Source: an uncultured Lachnospiraceae bacterium
GTDB lineage: Bacteria > Bacillota > Clostridia > Lachnospirales > Lachnospiraceae
Reading direction: 5' to 3'
DNA: 9,991 nt
NCBI GenBank assembly: GCA_902783735.1
Contig: CACZSE010000309.1
Location: 1-9,991, forward strand
The position numbers and the translations under genes are program-made. This document shows, one piece after another, positions 6,923 through 9,991 of this stretch. Positions within the stretch are counted from its first letter, which is position 1. The number at the start of each line of letters is the position of its first letter. The notes below the pieces were generated by a model that saw only the letters and a list, made by a program, of their open reading frames with translations, was not told the origin of the DNA and searched no databases.

Positions 6923-8207
6923 CCTTACCTCTGACCGGTATTGTTATCATTACCGTGGTCATTTCTTCGCTGATATTCAGATCAACAGTTCCTCCAAGCT
7001 GAATATCAAGCCTCGTTTTTGTATTCTCCAACCCGACCCCAAGGCCGGTTCTTTCTTTTTGGGAATAGTCTATCTTTTCTATATTGCTGTTTTCAACCGT
7101 TATCACATAGTTACCGTCTTTAACTTCGCTTGATACATTTATATATCCGCCATCTTTTCCTATTCCGTGCTTAACCGCATTTTCTACGATAGGCTCCAAT
7201 GAGAGCGGAGGGATCATAAAATCGGTAACTTTAAGATCGTAACTTATATCTATAGGTTTTTCATATGAAGGCTGAGCCAGTGCAATAAAAGCCTTTACAT
7301 TTACCAATTCCTCGTCAAAAGGTATCAGTTCGGGACTTTTAAGCGCAAAAACATGGGCTCTCAGATAATCCGAAAAATGATCTATCCCTTCAGCCGCTTT
7401 CACAGGATCTCTTTTTATCAGCGCTCTTATCACATTCAGAGAATTAAATATGAAATGCGGACGTATCTGTTCCTGAAGCATTGCCACCTTATCCTGAGCT
7501 ATCTTAAGCTCCTTTTGTGCGATGCTCTCTCTGAGTTCCTGCTGATAAACCACTATAAGATATATGTAATATATCAATATGGAAAGAGCCGATGCTTCAT
7601 CGATATATCCTGGTGTCCAGTTTCTATATTCAAGGAACATGCTCATAAGCATCATGCTTACGATGAATAAAAGCAATATACCTTTTCGTCGGTTGTTGCC
7701 CCTGAAGCTCTTTATGGATACGATCACCAAAACGACCAGATAAAAGGCCGTAACGAAATATATGGTGTAACCAAGAGGGCCTCTGAAAAACCTATTCTGG
7801 TAGTTGATCTTAAAGACAAGACCGTTAGTAAGCGGAGACGTCACATACAGGATCGTATTTATGATCGCAGGTATCGAAAACAAAAACCTGTTTTTCATAT
7901 CCGGGACTATGATCATAAGCTCTATAAGAACATAGAGCGGCTGGATCACATAATCTATTATAGATACTATGGTCCTGAATCTTATATGCCACTCAAAATC
8001 CGCTCCGACAGGATCAGACCAGACAGTATGGTAGGACCATTCATTCAAAAAGTATGTGGTGGCGCTGATAACTACAATGAATGCGATTAGAGGTACTAGA
8101 CGCGCAGCAGGTATCTTATATTCTTTGAAAGCAAACCTTATGACCATGAGCGAGACTACTATGAGTATCGTCATATAGTTTTGACTCAGAAATTCAATAA
8201 ATATCAT
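6873..8207 (-). CDS. LytS/YehU-type sensor histidine kinase with a multi-helix membrane sensor
   Basis: This 444-residue protein has about six or seven hydrophobic helices in its first half (roughly 12-27, 37-53, 80-101, 108-123, 147-166, 176-192, 205-221). A short coiled linker (about 222-247) joins them to a cytoplasmic kinase of the His_kinase/HATPase type. The H box [16 protein letters not shown] places the phosphoacceptor at His251. The N box [11 protein letters not shown] (339-349) has Asn343 and the G box is [13 protein letters not shown] (388-400). This family usually pairs with LytTR or AraC-type response regulators; none lies beside it here. The membrane part has no recognised ligand-binding motif. 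AAAGGAAGAG precedes ATG 8207, about 20 bases downstream of a strong promoter. It is the first gene of its transcript and overlaps mtnA at its 3' end. Confidence 0.93.
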   Translation of the reverse strand: MIFIEFLSQNYMTILIVVSLMVIRFAFKEYKIPAARLVPLIAFIVVISATTYFLNEWSYHTVWSDPVGADFEWHIRFRTIVSIIDYVIQPLYVLIELMIIVPDMKNRFLFSIPAIINTILYVTSPLTNGLVFKINYQNRFFRGPLGYTIYFVTAFYLVVLVIVSIKSFRGNNRRKGILLLFIVSMMLMSMFLEYRNWTPGYIDEASALSILIYYIYLIVVYQQELRESIAQKELKIAQDKVAMLQEQIRPHFIFNSLNVIRALIKRDPVKAAEGIDHFSDYLRAHVFALKSPELIPFDEELVNVKAFIALAQPSYEKPIDISYDLKVTDFMIPPLSLEPIVENAVKHGIGKDGGYINVSSEVKDGNYVITVENSNIEKIDYSQKERTGLGVGLENTKTRLDIQLGGTVDLNISEEMTTVMITIPVRGKDDHGKEEHIGVRDGRA

Positions 8208-8233
8208 ATACTCTTCCTTTTTTTCGTCCCCTT

Positions 8234-8242
8234 ATTATAGCA
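8234..8242 (-). promoter_or_regulatory. Extended -10 promoter for the kinase-mtnA-ACT unit
   Basis: On the minus strand TGCTATAAT is a perfect extended -10 (TG at 8242-8241, TATAAT at 8239-8234). No good -35 lies 17 bases upstream, where the sequence is the T-rich end of the preceding terminator; the TG extension could compensate. The expected start near 8228 leaves a leader of about 20 bases holding the kinase ribosome binding site. Confidence 0.78.
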
Positions 8243-8254
8243 TAAAAAGACAAG

Positions 8255-8285
8255 AAAAAGGAACTCACTATGTTATGTGAGTTCC
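8255..8285 (-). terminator. Intrinsic terminator after the chemoreceptor gene
   Basis: GGAACTCAC (8260-8268) and GTGAGTTCC (8277-8285) form a perfect 9-bp stem with an 8-base loop. On the minus strand the stem is followed directly by TTTTT (8259-8255). It begins 11 bases past the receptor stop codon and ends about 13 bases before the next promoter's TG element. Confidence 0.92.
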
Positions 8286-8296
8286 CTTAAGCCATA

Positions 8297-9991
8297 CTAT
8301 AAAGTAAACTGCCCTACTATATCCCTCAGATCCGAAACTGCATCCTTACATACCGTAACTTTTTCCATACTGTCGCTCGAATCATTTACCATCTCGCTTG
8401 TTTTCTCGGCAATATCCGTTACTCCGCCGGTAGATTCCCTTACAGTATCATTTATGCCGTTTATGGCATCCGCAATGCTCTCAAGCTCAGCCGTAAGTTC
8501 TACAATGCTCTGCTTGATGTTCTCCATGCTGTTTCCGAAGGTGTCTGCATCATCTTTGTACTGCTCGCCTACCCTTCCGAAATCCCTGTAATCGGATAAA
8601 ACATTGGATTCGAGGAAGGATGTTATCTCTGTCAGGCAATCCGACATCATTGATACAGCGTTATTTACTTCAGAAACTATATCACTGATATCCTTAACAG
8701 ATTCGGAAGTCTGAGTTGCCAGTTTGCTGATCTCCGTTGCTACAACGGCAAATCCGCGGCCGGCATCGCCCGCTCTTGCAGCCTCTATCGAAGCATTGAG
8801 AGCCAAAAGGCTTGTCTGCGAAGATATGGCCATGATGGTTCCTGTCAGTTCATTTATCTTATTTACAGCAGAGGATGCAACCAAAGCCTCCTGAGATTTT
8901 ACCTTTACGGACTCATATATCTCAATGGTCTTCTTTCCTGCTGACTCGGTTGCCGCAGCAAGTTCATTTGCACGTAAGAGAACTTCTTTGGAAAGAGCTG
9001 AACCTTCATCGGCAAGTTCTCTTATTCCCTGAGCATTTGTATGCACATTTGCTGCATTATCGGCAATATTGGAAGTTGAATTGGCTGTCTCCTGCATGCC
9101 GGCAGCAAGTTCCTGAGTGGTAGCTGAATTGTTTTCACATAGGAATCCTACTCTGTCGATCGTTGATCTCAGTTCTTCAACATTCTGATCTATGCTCTGA
9201 CCTGCATCCGATATTGTTCCGACTACACTTCTTAAGCTGTTTCGCGTCTTTTCAAGCGCCTGCGCAATGATACCTATCTCATCGGAACGTTTAGCAAGCT
9301 TATCCATGGTGTTATCCTGAGTGAAATCAAAGTTCGAATTCTTATTTATTATCGGTACAAGCTCACCGAGAGCCTTAAGCATAAATGTGGTAAATGCTAT
9401 CACAATTATTACAGCCAGGATAAGACAAATGATACCATAGATCACCAGTGATGCTTTCATACTGTCAACTTCAGACATCATGGCATCTCTGTCAGCGGTA
9501 ACAATAACTATGTTTCCGGTGCGTGTAAATGCATATCCCGCAACTTTATAAGCGCCCTTATATTCGTATGCACACGATCCGTCCTCAACCGTCTTTCCGG
9601 CCTGTAAGTCTTCAACTATCCCCTTTACTGCCGCATTTTCAACAGGCTGGCCGATCTTCTCGGCATTTTTATGATAAAGCATTGTTCCGTCAGGTGATAC
9701 CATGTATGCATATGAACCTTCTACTCCGGAGATCTCAATCTCACCGATAAGCTTATCATAGTCTATTCTGATCAGCTTGTCATAATCCGCTGTGACCAAG
9801 ACTATATTTCCGGTATCGGTAAAGGAATATCCCGCAAGTTTCAAAGCGTCTTTATATTCATATATTACATATCCGTCATCTACCGTCTTTCCGGCTTCAA
9901 GATCTGCCACTATTCCTTTTACTGCAGCATTTTCGACCGGCTGACCGATCTTTTCGGTAGTGGGATGCCATAACATCGTACCATCGGGAGA
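8297..9991 (-). CDS. Methyl-accepting chemotaxis protein with tandem Cache-like sensor units (N-terminus outside the window)
   Basis: Chemoreceptors sense extracellular ligands and control the CheA kinase and thus swimming. About 565 residues are visible. The frame stays open to position 9991 (SPDGT before the ATG at 9976), so that ATG is internal. The visible outer part holds two Cache-like units of period 98 residues, each with [23 protein letters not shown] and TGNIVxVTA. Counting from the ATG at 9976, a transmembrane helix follows (about 177-199), then a HAMP-like linker (about 200-250) and a long coiled-coil signalling domain. The hairpin tip is [20 protein letters not shown] then [12 protein letters not shown] (about 385-416), which contacts CheA/CheW. 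No CheR-binding pentapeptide ends the protein (it ends in VGQFTL). A second transmembrane helix is expected upstream. The ligand is unknown. Confidence 0.95.
   Translation of the reverse strand, partial: SPDGTMLWHPTTEKIGQPVENAAVKGIVADLEAGKTVDDGYVIYEYKDALKLAGYSFTDTGNIVLVTADYDKLIRIDYDKLIGEIEISGVEGSYAYMVSPDGTMLYHKNAEKIGQPVENAAVKGIVEDLQAGKTVEDGSCAYEYKGAYKVAGYAFTRTGNIVIVTADRDAMMSEVDSMKASLVIYGIICLILAVIIVIAFTTFMLKALGELVPIINKNSNFDFTQDNTMDKLAKRSDEIGIIAQALEKTRNSLRSVVGTISDAGQSIDQNVEELRSTIDRVGFLCENNSATTQELAAGMQETANSTSNIADNAANVHTNAQGIRELADEGSALSKEVLLRANELAAATESAGKKTIEIYESVKVKSQEALVASSAVNKINELTGTIMAISSQTSLLALNASIEAARAGDAGRGFAVVATEISKLATQTSESVKDISDIVSEVNNAVSMMSDCLTEITSFLESNVLSDYRDFGRVGEQYKDDADTFGNSMENIKQSIVELTAELESIADAINGINDTVRESTGGVTDIAEKTSEMVNDSSDSMEKVTVCKDAVSDLRDIVGQFTL
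9607..9960 (-). repeat. Duplicated Cache-unit coding repeat, 294-base period
   Basis: Bases 9901-9960 align with 9607-9666 at a 294-base offset, with 47 of 60 positions identical. The encoded segment [16 protein letters not shown] is identical in both copies. Repetition continues through the preceding SPDGTML and the later TGNIVxVTA. This looks like an internal gene duplication of one sensor unit, kept in frame (98 codons). Confidence 0.85.
9750..9787 (-). repeat. Short 24-base tandem repeat encoding DYDKLI twice
   Basis: The plus-strand words agcttatcatagtc (9750-9763) and agcttgtcataatc (9774-9787) differ at two positions and lie 24 bases apart. They encode [16 protein letters not shown] at the junction between the two Cache units. 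The repeat is in frame, adding 8 residues. Confidence 0.75.

Noticed and set aside
9607..9960. Direct repeats as CRISPR or mobile-element structure
   Set aside because: The 294-base repeat is in frame within a single protein and encodes a repeated sensor unit, so it is gene-internal.
9974..9976. ATG at 9976 as the start of the chemoreceptor
   Set aside because: The frame is open to the window edge and SPDGT before it belongs to the repeated Cache unit, so the gene starts outside.

Overview
The window reads as chromosomal DNA of an anaerobic, butyrate-forming, motile Firmicute, most likely a member of the Lachnospiraceae (Butyrivibrio- or Coprococcus-like). The grounds are a ptb-buk butyrate pair, SecA with a C-terminal zinc motif next to a frameshifted prfB, a Cache-type chemoreceptor and purine-rich Shine-Dalgarno sites. 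The genus is inference. Every gene lies on the minus strand, so transcription runs from high to low coordinates. I see no mobile element, CRISPR array, tRNA, rRNA or transferred island, and no gene-free gap longer than about 130 bases.

In transcription order: (1) 9991-8297 is the C-terminal part of a methyl-accepting chemotaxis protein with at least two tandem Cache-like sensor units; it ends at a strong intrinsic terminator (8255-8285). (2) A consensus extended -10 promoter (about 8234-8242) starts a four-gene unit: a LytS/YehU-type sensor histidine kinase, mtnA (overlapping it by 44 or 50 bases), a small unrecognised two-helix membrane protein, and a tandem ACT-domain protein. This unit ends at a hairpin terminator with A-tracts on both sides (4882-4923). 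(3) A candidate promoter whose 17-base spacer is almost entirely an inverted repeat (4851-4879) precedes ptb, buk and secA. These are spaced 29 and 24 bases apart with no visible terminator, so they could be one transcript. (4) A hairpin at 151-190 separates secA from prfB. The first 39 codons of prfB are present and carry the programmed +1 frameshift site (in-frame TGA at 42-40).

Ptb and Buk convert butyryl-CoA to butyrate with ATP formation. SecA drives protein export and prfB encodes release factor 2; the secA-prfB order is common in Firmicutes, whereas ptb-buk directly upstream of secA is less expected. The kinase-mtnA-membrane protein-ACT unit has no obvious single pathway. Its kinase has no response regulator within the window, and mtnA has no methionine-salvage partner here. 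The window is mostly ordinary core genome. The most notable items are the prfB recoding site, the dyad-filled ptb promoter spacer, the ptb-buk-secA arrangement, the kinase/mtnA overlap and the repeated receptor sensor units.
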